Of a stretch of 64,000 nucleotides of DNA, positions 9,103 to 18,780 are shown in pieces (position 1 is the first letter of the stretch; each line of letters begins with the position of its first letter). The notes beneath the pieces are model-generated. The model saw only the letters and a list, made by a program, of their open reading frames with translations. It searched no databases and was not told the DNA's origin. The stretch is from a bacterium (GTDB taxonomy: Bacteria; Cyanobacteriota; Vampirovibrionia; Gastranaerophilales; Gastranaerophilaceae): NCBI GenBank assembly GCA_017942035.1, contig JAGAVG010000043.1, positions 62,001 through 126,000 of the forward strand. The letters are read 5' to 3'. A program made the position numbers and the translations under genes.

Positions 9103-11004
9103 TTACACATCTATATTTGAGCAATGCGCCGCGATTTTATGTTTTTCAAGCATTATCATCAAAACCGAAATGTCTGCCGGTTTTACCCCGCCTATGCGTG
9201 AAGCCTGCGCCAGAGTTTTCGGCCTTATTTTGTTTAATTTTTCTTTTGTTTCTGAGGAGATATGTTCTATTTTGAAATAGTCAATATCTTCAGGGATTTT
9301 GAACTTTTCAAGCTTACTTCCCTGCTCAACCTGAATTTGCTGACGTTTTAAATAACCGTCATACTTCAATAAAATTTCCACCTGTTCTGCAACATCATCA
9401 GATATGTTTAAACTTTTCGTTTCGGCGTCAATTTCTCTAAGAACTTTATAATTAATATTCGGGCGTTTCAAAAGTTCAGAAATCTTCATTCCGCGATCAA
9501 TATGCTCGCCATATTTTGCAAGGATTGTGTTAATCTCTTCCCCTGCCGGAATTTTGGCATCCTTAACCCTGTCGAGTTCTTTAGAAATATTTTGCTGTTT
9601 TTCCTTGAATATATTATACTGAGTCTCATCTACAAGTCCGACACGATGACCGATTTCCGTCAATCTTTGATCCGCATTATCCTGACGCAATAAAAGCCTG
9701 TATTCTGAGCGCGAAGTGAGCATTCTATACGGATCATCAATATCTTTTGTAACCAAATCGTCCACAAGCGTTCCAAGGTATGACGAGCTTCTCGGAAGTT
9801 CCAGCATTTCACGGTTTTGAATATAATTAAACGCATTTATACCTGCCAGAAGCCCCTGAGCTGCGGCCTCTTCATACCCGCTGGTGCCGTTAATCTGCCC
9901 GCCGAAGAATAATCCCTTAACCGTTTTTGACATAAGGCTGTGCAAAGTTTGAACCGCCGGAACGTAATCGTATTCAACAGCATAAGCAGGTTTTATAACG
10001 TAAGCATTTTCAAGTCCCGGTAATGTCCTCAGCATTTTTACCTGAACATCGGCAGGAAGTGAACTTGAAAATCCCTGAATATACACTTCATACGTTCCTA
10101 ATCCTTCAGGTTCGATAAATATATGGTGTGATGGGTTTTCGGAGAATCTCACAACTTTATCTTCTATAGATGGGCAATATCTCGGTCCGACTCCATGGAT
10201 TAAGCCTCTATACATCGGCGATTTGTCTAAATTTTCTTTTATTATGCGGTGAGTTTCCTCATTTGTTCTTGTCAAATAGCAAGGAACCTGCGGCCTTACC
10301 GGTCTGTTTGGCTTAAAAGAGAAGAAACTTAAATTGCTGTCTCCGGGTTGAATATCCATTTTTGAATAGTCGATAGTTCTTTTATCGACGCGCGGAGGAG
10401 TTCCGGTTTTTAATTTTTTAAGATTAATCCCGTGTTTCATTAAGCTCTCAGAAAGTCCCGTTGCAGCTTTTTCCCCTAATCTTCCGGCGCTGTAGGATTG
10501 AAGTCCTACAAAAATTCTTCCCTCCAGTGAAGTTCCTGTTGTAAGCACAACTGCCGGTGCGGAATACTCAATTCCGAATTCATCAATTGCACCTGTAATT
10601 TTTCCGTTTTCAACTTTTATTTCAGTAATACATGCTTGTCTTAAATAAATATTTTCGTAACTTTCAATAATATTTCGCATATAAGTCATGTATTCTTTTT
10701 TGTCGGATTGCGCTCTTAAGGCTCTGACGGCAGGGCCTTTTGAAGAATTAAGCATTTTCATCTGGATGTAAGTTGCGTCGGTAACTTCTCCCATGACTCC
10801 GCCTAATGCATCAATTTCTCTTACCAGAGTTGACTTGGCAGGACCTCCCACTGCCGGATTGCATGGCATTAATGCTATGTTATCAATATTAAGGGTTGAC
10901 AAAAGAACTTTTGCCCCCATTTTTGCGCATGCTATTGCGGCCTCACAGCCGGCATGGCCTGCGCCTACTACGATTACGTCATATTTGTTATTTAAGTATT
11001 CCAT
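9103..11004 (-). CDS. mnmG: tRNA uridine-5-carboxymethylaminomethyl modification enzyme MnmG (GidA)
   Basis: 633 aa, full length. MnmG with MnmE installs the cmnm5 group on U34 of certain tRNAs using FAD, NADH and methylene-THF. The FAD-binding VGAGHAGCEAA is at the N-terminus. Also present are the family motifs MPCNPAVGG, SKGPAVRALRAQ and INGTSGYEEAAAQG, and a C-terminal helical domain ending in TLAQASRIGGVKPAD that contacts MnmE/tRNA. A TATAAT box lies 7 nt before the ATG and no ribosome site is visible, so a leaderless mRNA is likely. Confidence 0.97.
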   Translation of the reverse strand: MEYLNNKYDVIVVGAGHAGCEAAIACAKMGAKVLLSTLNIDNIALMPCNPAVGGPAKSTLVREIDALGGVMGEVTDATYIQMKMLNSSKGPAVRALRAQSDKKEYMTYMRNIIESYENIYLRQACITEIKVENGKITGAIDEFGIEYSAPAVVLTTGTSLEGRIFVGLQSYSAGRLGEKAATGLSESLMKHGINLKKLKTGTPPRVDKRTIDYSKMDIQPGDSNLSFFSFKPNRPVRPQVPCYLTRTNEETHRIIKENLDKSPMYRGLIHGVGPRYCPSIEDKVVRFSENPSHHIFIEPEGLGTYEVYIQGFSSSLPADVQVKMLRTLPGLENAYVIKPAYAVEYDYVPAVQTLHSLMSKTVKGLFFGGQINGTSGYEEAAAQGLLAGINAFNYIQNREMLELPRSSSYLGTLVDDLVTKDIDDPYRMLTSRSEYRLLLRQDNADQRLTEIGHRVGLVDETQYNIFKEKQQNISKELDRVKDAKIPAGEEINTILAKYGEHIDRGMKISELLKRPNINYKVLREIDAETKSLNISDDVAEQVEILLKYDGYLKRQQIQVEQGSKLEKFKIPEDIDYFKIEHISSETKEKLNKIRPKTLAQASRIGGVKPADISVLMIMLEKHKIAAHCSNIDV

Positions 11005-11011
11005 ATTTACA

Positions 11012-11017
11012 ATTATA
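11012..11017 (-). promoter_or_regulatory. -10 box 7 nt upstream of mnmG (leaderless candidate)
   Basis: Minus-strand TATAAT, seven bases, ATG. The -35 region is weak. Confidence 0.5.
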
Positions 11018-11050
11018 TTACAGAAATAATTTCTACTCTATCTGGATGAT

Positions 11051-11078
11051 TTTATATTAAGTTTGTAAAGTTTATAAT
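11051..11078 (+). promoter_or_regulatory. Putative promoter of the TPR gene
   Basis: TTTATA, 16-bp spacer, perfect TATAAT, then about 46 bp to the ATG with a GGAG ribosome site. Confidence 0.5.
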
Positions 11079-11124
11079 AAGCAGGTACGTTAGAAAATAC
11101 ATACATCTTATTTGGAGCTCACAA

Positions 11125-12786
11125 ATGTCAGAACAGATTTTGTTACCATCAATAAATGCCGCAAGGAATAACAATGTGCGGGAGGTTTTGGAAAAAGCCC
11201 GCCTCGCTCATGAAAGATATCTTATTCGCCAGCATGACACAGATTTGCAAGATGCGATTACTAATTATATTGATGCAGTTAAGATGGATCCGACCTTGCC
11301 GGAAGCTTATTATCGTCTGGCTGCTTTAATGTGGGAACAGGGCCAAATAAGTCTTGAAACAGCTATTGAACAGTGTAAAACGGCGGTATCTTTAGCTCCT
11401 GCAAATACTGATGCGCATCTTTATACCGGATTTTTCATGAAAATGGCTGAAGATTTTCAGGCAGCCGAAAATGAATTCAAATCCGCAATAAAAGATAGTA
11501 AATTGAAATCAGCAAGGCCTCGTCTGCTTTTGTCGCAGTCGATTTTACAGAAAATTAATTCCAAAGAAGGAAAATTTGCCGACTATTTGAATTTTGTTTA
11601 CTATTTTATTTCCGGAAGTATCATGCTTGCATGGGATAAGCCTTCGATGAAAATGTTCTATAAGAACATGTCAGACGATTTTTCCGTTTTTTCTTATAAT
11701 GCAGCAGGTAAATTTCTTGAAAAATGCAAAATGTATTCAAAGGCTGAAGATGTTTATAAAAAAGCTGTAGAAGACACCTGCCACGGCGAAATTTTTTATA
11801 ACAAAATGGGTGACATTGCTCTCAAAAATAAAGAGACTGAAACTTGCCTATCTTGTTACAGAAAAGTTCTTGAGCTAAACCCTTTAAATAGAGAAGTTTT
11901 GGTTAAACTTGCAACAGTTCTTCAAACGTATTTCCCGGAAAATTCAGATGAGACAATTGACTGCTATGAAAAACTTTTACAATTTGATATTGATACAGCC
12001 GCAATATACTATGAACTCGGGCATTTGTATCTAAAAAAAGAGGATAAAATAAATTCAGTCAGCGCATTTAAACTTGCGCTCGAACGGGATAGCGAAAATC
12101 CTTTCTATAACAATTCATTGGCCTATGCATATTCAAAGGCTGAACTTTATGATGATGCAATAGAATGTTACCAAAAAGCAATTTCAATTAATCCTGATAA
12201 TGAATGGACATCCATTGTTTGTCAGGCTCTTGGCTCAATTTATGCCGAAATTAAAGGAAATGTAGAGGCCGCAGTATCTACCTATCAGGCCGGAATAATT
12301 CTTGATCCGAAAAATTACGAATTGTATCTTTCGCTCGGTGATATCCACATGGCAGAATACGATTTGGATAAGGCAATTAAAGCTTACTGTGACGCTATTT
12401 TATTGAACCCGGATGATTACAGAGCATATTCAAAAGCCGGAGTTGCATTATGGGAAAAAGATTATATTGAAGAGGCACTTGTGGCTTATCATAAAGCTGT
12501 TGAGTTAAATCCGTCAAACGAATTTGCACAAAATAATCTCGGAATTCTCTATCTCGACGGACTGGGAAATGCCGAAGAGGCGCTTGAATATTTTGAAGAG
12601 GCAATATCTTTAAATTCCAGCTATACTCTTGCTTATTTTAACGCAGGCCGTGCAAGTCAAGAGATGGGCTTCACAAACGACGCCGCTAATTATTATCAAA
12701 TGGCAATCGATTTGAACAGGTTGACCGATGAACTTGATGAAGATGACATCCAAAAAAGATTGCACAAACTTTTTGATGTTGAATAG
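11125..12786 (+). CDS. Tetratricopeptide-repeat protein, 553 aa
   Basis: About a dozen TPR units run from residue 35 to the end, with recurring A-x-x-x-Y-x-x-A and LNP/NPDN turns (for example YHKAVELNPSNEFAQNNLG). There is no signal peptide or membrane segment, so a cytoplasmic scaffold or regulator is likely. GGAG precedes the ATG. It is followed 76 bp later by tig, which has its own promoter. Partner and role are unknown. Confidence 0.85.
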   Translation: MSEQILLPSINAARNNNVREVLEKARLAHERYLIRQHDTDLQDAITNYIDAVKMDPTLPEAYYRLAALMWEQGQISLETAIEQCKTAVSLAPANTDAHLYTGFFMKMAEDFQAAENEFKSAIKDSKLKSARPRLLLSQSILQKINSKEGKFADYLNFVYYFISGSIMLAWDKPSMKMFYKNMSDDFSVFSYNAAGKFLEKCKMYSKAEDVYKKAVEDTCHGEIFYNKMGDIALKNKETETCLSCYRKVLELNPLNREVLVKLATVLQTYFPENSDETIDCYEKLLQFDIDTAAIYYELGHLYLKKEDKINSVSAFKLALERDSENPFYNNSLAYAYSKAELYDDAIECYQKAISINPDNEWTSIVCQALGSIYAEIKGNVEAAVSTYQAGIILDPKNYELYLSLGDIHMAEYDLDKAIKAYCDAILLNPDDYRAYSKAGVALWEKDYIEEALVAYHKAVELNPSNEFAQNNLGILYLDGLGNAEEALEYFEEAISLNSSYTLAYFNAGRASQEMGFTNDAANYYQMAIDLNRLTDELDEDDIQKRLHKLFDVE

Positions 12787-12799
12787 ATTATAAGGCCTG

Positions 12800-12827
12800 T
12801 TGCGTAAATTCTTTTTTGCGGTACAAT
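12800..12827 (+). promoter_or_regulatory. Promoter of tig
   Basis: TTGCGT, 16-bp spacer containing TTCTTTTTT, TACAAT. Same build as the rpmB, accD and 46743 promoters. About 35 bp precedes the ATG. Confidence 0.7.
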
Positions 12828-12862
12828 TGTTACAGCGAAGTAGAAATATAAAGGAAAAAACA

Positions 12863-14164
12863 ATGAACGTAACAATTGAAAATGAAAAAGAAAATTTGGT
12901 AAAAATGGATATCACTATTCCTGCAGATGAAGCTCAAAAAGCTTATGAATCAGCAGTGAAGAGAATTTCTCAGTATGTAAACATTGACGGATTCAGAAAA
13001 GGTAAAGCTCCAAAAGCTGTTGTTGAACGTCATGTAGGTACCGAAAGAATTAAACAAGAGGCAATTGAATATTTGGCACCGCGTGCTATTTCTGATGCCG
13101 TTAGAGAAAATGAATTGGATTTGATTACTCAGCCATATATCACTGATTATACTTTCAATATCGGTGAAGATCTTAAAGTTGTTGCGAAAGCTGAAAAAAG
13201 ACCGGAAGTTACTTTAGGCGATTACAAAAATTTGACAGTAAAAGTTGAAGAAGATGTTATTCCGGAAGGTGCATTTGATCAGGCTTTGAATAATCTTTTG
13301 ATGCAGCATTCGCAAACTGTTGATATAACAGATAGACCAACAAAAGATACAGATATTGCTGTTATCGACTTTGACGGATATTCAAACGGTGAAAAAATTA
13401 AAGGCGGCGAAGCTAAAAATTATCCGCTTGATTTGGCTCATTCAAACTTCATCCCTGGGTTTGCTGAACAATTAGTAGGCAAAAACTTGAATGAAGAATT
13501 TGATATCGAAGTTAAATTCCCTGAAGAATACCATGATGAAAAATTGAAAGGCCAGCCGGCAACTTTCAAAATTAAAATCAACAAAATTCAGGAAAAACAA
13601 CTTCCTGAGCTTAACGACGAATTTGCATCTAAAGTCGGATTTAAAACTGTTGATGAGCTAAAAGCTGATATTCAAAGCTATCTTGATAAACAGCACAAAC
13701 AAAATAACAAAATTAACTCTGAAAACGAAGTTTTCAAAACTGTTGTAAACTCCGCAAAAGTTGATATTCCGGAATCAATGGTTTCAAGAGAAGCTGCATC
13801 TTTAAAAGCTGATTATGAAAGAAGACTTCAAGCTCAAGGTTTAAACTGGGATGCTGTAGTAAAAGTTCAAGGCGAAGATGAAATAATGAAAACTATTAAA
13901 GAAGATGCACTGAATAGAATTAAAAATTCTCTCGTAATTGATAAAATTGCTAAAATTGAAGAAATTAAACTTGAACAAAAAGATATGGAATTGAAGTTTA
14001 GTCAGTTAGGTGCCGCTTATGGACTTAAACCTCAAGATTTGATTAAACAATTAGGCTCAAATCCGGAAGCTTTGACTTCACTTTCACAGCAGGCAATTAA
14101 CGATAAGGTAAGAGATTATCTTATGGCTAATAACAAAGTAGAATTTGTTAAAAAATCAAAATAG
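12863..14164 (+). CDS. tig: Trigger factor, ribosome-associated chaperone and peptidyl-prolyl isomerase
   Basis: 433 aa from the ATG at 12863, chosen because AAAGGAAAAAAC lies just before it and the family N-terminus begins there. The upstream in-frame extension covers the promoter. The ribosome-binding signature GFRKGKAPK is near residue 40. An FKBP-type isomerase domain follows (about 150-245, IAVIDFDGYSNGE ... FIPGFAEQLVG). The helical C-terminal chaperone arms make up the rest. The tig-clpP-clpX order is the classic bacterial arrangement linking folding and degradation. Confidence 0.96.
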   Translation: MNVTIENEKENLVKMDITIPADEAQKAYESAVKRISQYVNIDGFRKGKAPKAVVERHVGTERIKQEAIEYLAPRAISDAVRENELDLITQPYITDYTFNIGEDLKVVAKAEKRPEVTLGDYKNLTVKVEEDVIPEGAFDQALNNLLMQHSQTVDITDRPTKDTDIAVIDFDGYSNGEKIKGGEAKNYPLDLAHSNFIPGFAEQLVGKNLNEEFDIEVKFPEEYHDEKLKGQPATFKIKINKIQEKQLPELNDEFASKVGFKTVDELKADIQSYLDKQHKQNNKINSENEVFKTVVNSAKVDIPESMVSREAASLKADYERRLQAQGLNWDAVVKVQGEDEIMKTIKEDALNRIKNSLVIDKIAKIEEIKLEQKDMELKFSQLGAAYGLKPQDLIKQLGSNPEALTSLSQQAINDKVRDYLMANNKVEFVKKSK

Positions 14165-14225
14165 TGGATTTTTTAATTAAAAAGGTATACAATATCAATT
14201 AGTTTATATAAGAAAGGAAATTATT

Positions 14226-14816
14226 ATGAGTTTTGTACCGGTAGTAATTGAACAGTCAAGCCGCGGAGAACGCTCTTTCGACATCTTTTCAAGATTGTTG
14301 AGAGAAAGAATTATCTTCCTGGGAACTCCGATTGACGATATGGTAGCAAATTTGATTGTTGCGCAATTGTTATTGTTAGACAGCGAAAATCCGGAAAAAG
14401 ATATTATGTTGTATATCAATTCTCCGGGAGGTTCCGTAACCGCAGGTTTTGCAATTTACGATACAATGCAGCATATCAGAGCTGATGTTTCTACAATCTG
14501 TCTCGGTCAGGCTGCTTCAATGGGTGCGTTCCTATTGTCAAGCGGAACAAAAGGTAAGAGAATGGCTCTTCCTCACTCAAGAGTTCTTATTCACCAGCCA
14601 TTAGGCGGTGCTCAAGGTCAGGCTACCGATATCGAAATTCAGGCTGCTGAAATCATACGTATTAAAAAGTCTTTGAACGAAATTCTAGCCTCTAACACAG
14701 GCCAGTCAATCAAAAAGATTGAAAAAGATACCGACAGAGACTATATTATGACTCCGGAAGAAGCTCTTGAATACGGTATGATTGATAAAGTTATATCAAG
14801 AGATATAATTAAATAA
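14226..14816 (+). CDS. clpP: ATP-dependent Clp protease proteolytic subunit
   Basis: 196 aa. A serine protease that forms a tetradecameric chamber and degrades substrates unfolded by ClpX. The catalytic triad is visible: Ser in [11 protein letters not shown], His in [11 protein letters not shown] and Asp in [22 protein letters not shown] precedes the ATG. A short hairpin separates it from clpX. Confidence 0.97.
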   Translation: MSFVPVVIEQSSRGERSFDIFSRLLRERIIFLGTPIDDMVANLIVAQLLLLDSENPEKDIMLYINSPGGSVTAGFAIYDTMQHIRADVSTICLGQAASMGAFLLSSGTKGKRMALPHSRVLIHQPLGGAQGQATDIEIQAAEIIRIKKSLNEILASNTGQSIKKIEKDTDRDYIMTPEEALEYGMIDKVISRDIIK

Positions 14817-14824
14817 ATGTATAG

Positions 14825-14852
14825 AGGGAAACAGGCTCCTTGCTTGTTTCCC
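14825..14852 (+). terminator. Weak hairpin between clpP and clpX
   Basis: AGGGAAACA pairs with TGTTTCCC around an 11-base loop, followed by G then TTT. The U run is poor, so it may act as a partial terminator or mRNA-stability element. Confidence 0.45.
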
Positions 14853-14880
14853 GTTTATCCCAACATAGGAGAAATTCTAA

Positions 14881-16188
14881 ATGCCAAAACACGATGATAG
14901 CAGATTGAAATGTTCTTTTTGCGGTAAATCTCAGGATCAGGTAAAAAAATTGATTGCCGGCCCTGAGGTATATATTTGTGATGAATGCGTTGAACTTTGT
15001 AATGAAATCCTTGATGAAGAATTTTTTGAAGGTAAAGACAAAGAAAACGGCGAGGATGCTGAAAATTCTCAAAAAGATGAAAAAGCAATCCCAAAACCTC
15101 ACGAAATAAAAGCTTATCTTGACGAATACATTGTAGGTCAGGATGATGCTAAAAAAGTGCTTTCTGTTGCTGTATATAACCATTATAAACGTCTAAAACA
15201 CAATAAGAGTACGGATTTAAAAGAAAATGTTGAAATCCAAAAATCAAACATACTTCTTGTCGGCCCGACCGGATCCGGTAAAACTCTATTAGCGCAAACT
15301 CTCGCCAAAATGCTTGACGTTCCGTTTGCAGTTGCAGACGCTACAACATTAACCGAAGCCGGTTATGTTGGTGATGATGTTGAAAATATTCTCCTCAGAC
15401 TTTACCAGAATGCGGAATTCGACAGCGCTAAAGCTGAAAAAGGTATTATTTATATAGATGAAATCGACAAAATTTCAAGAAAAAGCGAAAACACATCAAT
15501 TACACGTGATGTTTCAGGTGAAGGTGTTCAGTAGGCCTTGTTGAAAATGATTGAAGGTACAGTAGCGCAAGTTCCTCCTCAGGGTGGAAGAAAACATCCT
15601 CATCATGAGTTTATCGAAATTGATACAAGTAATATTTTGTTTATTGTCGGCGGTGCGTTTGTTGGTTTGGAAAAAATCATTGAACGCCGTGCAAGTGATG
15701 GTACATCTGTTGGATTCGGTGCAAAAGCACCATTAACAGAGGCTGAAAAAGAAGCAAACGCTGTTAAGATGCTCAAAAAACTCCAACCGGAAGATTTGAT
15801 GAAATTCGGTTTGATACCTGAATTTATCGGCCGTGTACCGATTTATGCCGTGCTTGACCAATTGAATGAAAAAACATTGAAAATGATTTTGACTGAACCA
15901 AAGAATGCAGTTCTCAAACAGTATCAGTGCTTGCTGAAAATGGACGGTGTTGAATTGGAATTCGAACCGGAAGCAGTTGATTTAATTGCTCAAGAGGCTA
16001 TTAAGCGTAAAACCGGAGCAAGAGCATTACGTTCAATTGTTGAAGAAATTATGCTGGATGTAATGTACGATGTTCCGACCAAAGCGGATATTGATAAATT
16101 TGTAATAACTGCAGATATGGTTAGAAATCGTAATAAAGCAGAAATAGTCAAACTTCCTACCGTAAAAGATAAAGGTATTACAGCATAA
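14881..16188 (+). pseudogene. clpX: clpX, Clp protease ATPase, interrupted by an in-frame TAG at 15532-15534
   Basis: Together the two parts give a full ClpX, the AAA+ unfoldase of ClpXP. Part 1 (217 aa) has the C4 zinc domain (CSFCGK ... CDEC), Walker [13 protein letters not shown], the pore loop GYVGDD and Walker [10 protein letters not shown]. It ends at GEGVQ then TAG, where the family has GEGVQQALLKM. Part 2 continues in the same frame with ALLKMIEGT, the GGRKHP loop, an arginine-finger region and sensor-2 GARALRS. A single C-to-T change from CAG would create the stop. Neighbouring genes (tig, the GT2 gene, clpX's own remainder region) use TAG or TAA as normal stops, so recoding is unlikely. 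A real null, a low-level readthrough gene and an assembly error all remain possible. Confidence 0.85.
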
Positions 16189-16235
16189 AATTATGTAAAA
16201 AATAATATAATTTAAAGTCAAAACTCGCACCAAAC

Positions 16236-16384
16236 TTTATATTTTGGTGCGAGTTTTTTATAGCCTTATTATACAATGTTTTCCACCACATTTCAAGTGG
16301 TATTTTGTCGTTTTTTGATGATTTTTTGAATTTTGAAAGGGTATGTTTTAGTGAGTTTCAAGCCGACTCGCACCAAAATATAAA
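16236..16384. repeat. 149-bp inverted-repeat element, copy 1 (pilin leader)
   Basis: The ends TTTATATTTTGGTGCGAG and CTCGCACCAAAATATAAA are perfect 18-bp inverted complements. Outside them CTCGCACCAAAC (left) and ATGGTGC (right) form a second nested, imperfect pair. Inside is a small CCACATTTCAAGTGG foldback. The left arm with the preceding CTCGCACCAAA and following TTTTTT also resembles a terminator for clpX. Copies at 19477-19625 and 62020-62168 have exactly the same length. Confidence 0.9.
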
Positions 16385-16436
16385 TTATGGTGCATGAATT
16401 TAAAGGATAATTTAAGAAAAAATGGAGGATAAAAGT

Positions 16437-16862
16437 ATGATAAATGAAGGCAAACTAGAAACAACATGTCATGATGCTGAGACCCTGAAACGAGTTCAGG
16501 GTGACATGGAATCTTGTTATAATACCCTCGCCCCTTGTGGGAGAGGGCAGGGTGAGGGGTCAAAATCATTACATAAAACCCTCTCCCGAATTTGTAAGTT
16601 CGCATTCTGCTCACTAACAAATTCAACCCTCTCACAAAGAGAGAGGGTAAAAAGTAGGGTAGACTTTAGTCTACCGGGAAAATCGGATTGCCACGCTCAC
16701 TCCGTTCCGCTCGAAATGACGAAGAAAAAACAATCCCCCCTTCTCTTCCCCCCTTTGACAAGGGGGGTAAAGACCACTGCGTTTACTTTGGCTGAAGTTT
16801 TAATCACTCTCGGTATCATCGGCACTGTTGCGGCTCTTACCATGCCGGCTCTTATGCATTAG
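16437..16862 (+). pseudogene. Truncated type IV pilin-like gene with in-frame repeats
   Basis: 141 codons from the ATG at 16437, which follows GGAGGATAAAAGT; the first ATG at 16422 overlaps that ribosome site. The ORF ends right after the N-terminal pilin helix (FTLAEVLITLGIIG ... MPALMH then TAG). Its relatives at 19675 and 62221 continue for about 190 residues more. About 105 residues lie before the FTLAEV motif and are largely translated intergenic repeats: the CCCTCGCCCC repeat at 16524-16561, a CTGAAACGAGTTCAGG palindrome and a GGTAGACTTTAGTCTACC palindrome. Probably non-functional. Confidence 0.75.
16524..16561 (+). repeat. CCCTCGCCCC repeat inside a pilin-like ORF
   Basis: Same core as 1131-1170 and 62280-62319. 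Read in frame it gives TLAPCGRGQGEGS. Confidence 0.85.
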
Positions 16863-16966
16863 GTTAAACTTTAGAATTTTGTTACAAATTATTAATGCTT
16901 AAATTTTTTTAAGCAAATATATTCTTTCACGTACGTTGAATTTTAATAAAAAAGAAGGAAATTCTT

Positions 16967-17800
16967 ATGAATATTACCCTCCAAACAAACAAACCAGGAA
17001 ATTTACAATCTTTTGGCAATTGCGGAAAAATGTATAAATCTGCCGAAACAGTTTACAGTGGAATATTATCAAAAGATCAGGTTTATACAACAACCTCTTT
17101 ATTCAGGCCGCATCTGGATTGGAATAAATTTATAAATTATGTAATTGAAAACTTTAAAAACAAAGAAAAAGTTAATATTTATTCTCTCGGGTGTTCTGAT
17201 GGTTCTGAGGCATACTCTTATGCCATAGCACTAACCGAAAAACTGCCAAAATCTCAGCACCAAAAATATTTGCCGATAATGGCATTTGATATTGATTCTG
17301 AGGTAATACAAGCTGCGCAAAGCGGTAAAATTAACCTTACTAATGATGATTTTAACGCAATAACAAAAAATATTGATATTGATAAATACGGAATTGGAGA
17401 TAACTGGCATAAGAAGTTTTTTCAAAAAGCCGGTTCTGCGCTAAAAATAGGAAATGATATTTCCCGAGAAGATTTTCAATCTATATATAACCCCAGATAT
17501 TCATATACTCCGGCGGGAAACATAAAAGATTCTGTCAAATTTTATGAATCGGATGTTCTTTCAGCAATAAACAGAATAAATGATGATGGAAATTCAATTG
17601 TAAATACCTGCCATGTTTTATCTTACTGTGAAGATTTTTATGTCGAAAAAGTTTTAAATGCACTTGGAGAGAAGTTAAAACCCGGAAGTATTTATGTTTT
17701 TGATAAGTTCTATCTGGAACCTTCTTTCATCGAAAAAATACAAAATCGCGGATTTATATTACCTGATAAAAATATGTGTTTTGCTAAAAAGTTATCTTAA
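16967..17800 (+). CDS. CheR-like SAM-dependent methyltransferase with a lineage-type N-terminus
   Basis: 277 aa. The N-terminus MNITLQTNKPGNLQSFGN resembles that of other unknown proteins in this window. The core follows CheR: TTTSLFRPHLDW (CheR: STxFFRdxxxw), YSLGCSDGSEAYSYAIAL (SAM motif I) and PIMAFDIDSEVIQAAQSG (motif II). CheR methylates receptor glutamates, but no chemotaxis gene is nearby, and the C-terminus with NTCHVLSYCEDFY is divergent. The target is therefore unknown. AAGAAGGAAATTCTT precedes the ATG. It sits between the pilin fragment and a bidirectional terminator. Confidence 0.7.
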   Translation: MNITLQTNKPGNLQSFGNCGKMYKSAETVYSGILSKDQVYTTTSLFRPHLDWNKFINYVIENFKNKEKVNIYSLGCSDGSEAYSYAIALTEKLPKSQHQKYLPIMAFDIDSEVIQAAQSGKINLTNDDFNAITKNIDIDKYGIGDNWHKKFFQKAGSALKIGNDISREDFQSIYNPRYSYTPAGNIKDSVKFYESDVLSAINRINDDGNSIVNTCHVLSYCEDFYVEKVLNALGEKLKPGSIYVFDKFYLEPSFIEKIQNRGFILPDKNMCFAKKLS

Positions 17801-17806
17801 ATAACT

Positions 17807-17847
17807 AAAAAAGCAGACCTCAAGTTATACAAGAGATCTGCTTTTAT
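17807..17847. terminator. Bidirectional terminator
   Basis: AAAAGCAGA ... TCTGCTTTT with inner CTC/GAG pairing, A run left and T run right, between convergent genes. Confidence 0.85.
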
Positions 17848-17860
17848 TTATTGTTAATAA

Positions 17861-18619
17861 CTAAACTAATTCAACAACTTTTTGAGTATTTTTTTCTGCA
17901 ATTTCAACAAGATTTCTTGCTGTAGCGATCATTGATATTGTTGAATCCATTTTGTTTATGCAAGATCCGCATCCGATAGCAGAAGCGCCGGCAGCGAACG
18001 CAAACGGTGCTGTTGTCGGGTTGATACCTGTAGCTGTCATAATCGGAAGATCAATGTTTCTTGAAAGTTCGATTGTATTAGACAATGTTAATTCCGCTCT
18101 TTCCATCAATCCTCTAACACCTGAAACTTGAGAATCAGAAGAGAAGTGGCCTTCTGTTTGAATTAGGTCAACACCCAAAATTTCTAATTGTCTTGCAAGT
18201 TCAATTTGTTCATTGATTGAAATTTCTCCAGGGATTGTTACACAGAAAAATACTCTGTTGTCACCCATCATAGAAATTGTTTCTTTTGTTAATCTCAAAA
18301 CATCTTCTGCTGAGAATGTTTGGCCTGATTTGTATAATGCATCAAAGTTTCCGAGTTCAATAGCGTCAGCGCCGAGTTCGATTGCTCTAACAAGTTCTGA
18401 TGGAACAACTGAAGATACGAAAATCGGCATGTCTGTCATTTCTCTAACCATTTTTACGATTTCTTCTTTAGCGCAAATATCAACAGCAGAGGCTCCTGAT
18501 TCTTGTGCTGACATAACAACTTTTTTAACGCTTTCTACATCAAAGTTATCAATACCTGCGATAACTTTTACAGCTCTTTTTTCTGTTAAATGTTGTCTAA
18601 ATAATTCAATTCTGCTCAT
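17861..18619 (-). CDS. ycf23: Ycf23 / DUF561 family TIM-barrel-like protein
   Basis: 252 aa. Family features: KVIAGIDNFDVESVKKVV at the N-terminus, GASAVDICA, MPIFVSSV, ADAIELGNFDALY, LTKETISM, IQTEGH and a C-terminal GASAIGCGSCINKM. This family is conserved in cyanobacteria and plastid genomes. Function is not established; the barrel resembles phosphate-binding enzymes. GGAGAAAAAA precedes the ATG. It is a strong lineage marker for the window. Confidence 0.88.
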   Translation of the reverse strand: MSRIELFRQHLTEKRAVKVIAGIDNFDVESVKKVVMSAQESGASAVDICAKEEIVKMVREMTDMPIFVSSVVPSELVRAIELGADAIELGNFDALYKSGQTFSAEDVLRLTKETISMMGDNRVFFCVTIPGEISINEQIELARQLEILGVDLIQTEGHFSSDSQVSGVRGLMERAELTLSNTIELSRNIDLPIMTATGINPTTAPFAFAAGASAIGCGSCINKMDSTISMIATARNLVEIAEKNTQKVVELV

Positions 18620-18780
18620 TTTTTTCTCCTTGATAAATATTTATTATTGTTGTAAATAAAATCTCTTTTCTGAATTATACATTAAAATTATAATAATTTC
18701 AATAACTATCCGATATCTATTTCTTTTTGATAATGAAAAATTTTCAGTGTTCAGGATAATTTATGATAGAGAGGTATCGT

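Noticed and set aside
14881-16188. Genetic code with TAG read as glutamine
   Set aside because: Several genes in the window end in TAG exactly where their families end (tig, the GT2 gene at 155, prmA), so TAG is a working stop.
16236-16384. Insertion sequence
   Set aside because: No transposase frame fits in 149 bp and I see no clear target-site duplication; a MITE or an RNA leader remains possible.
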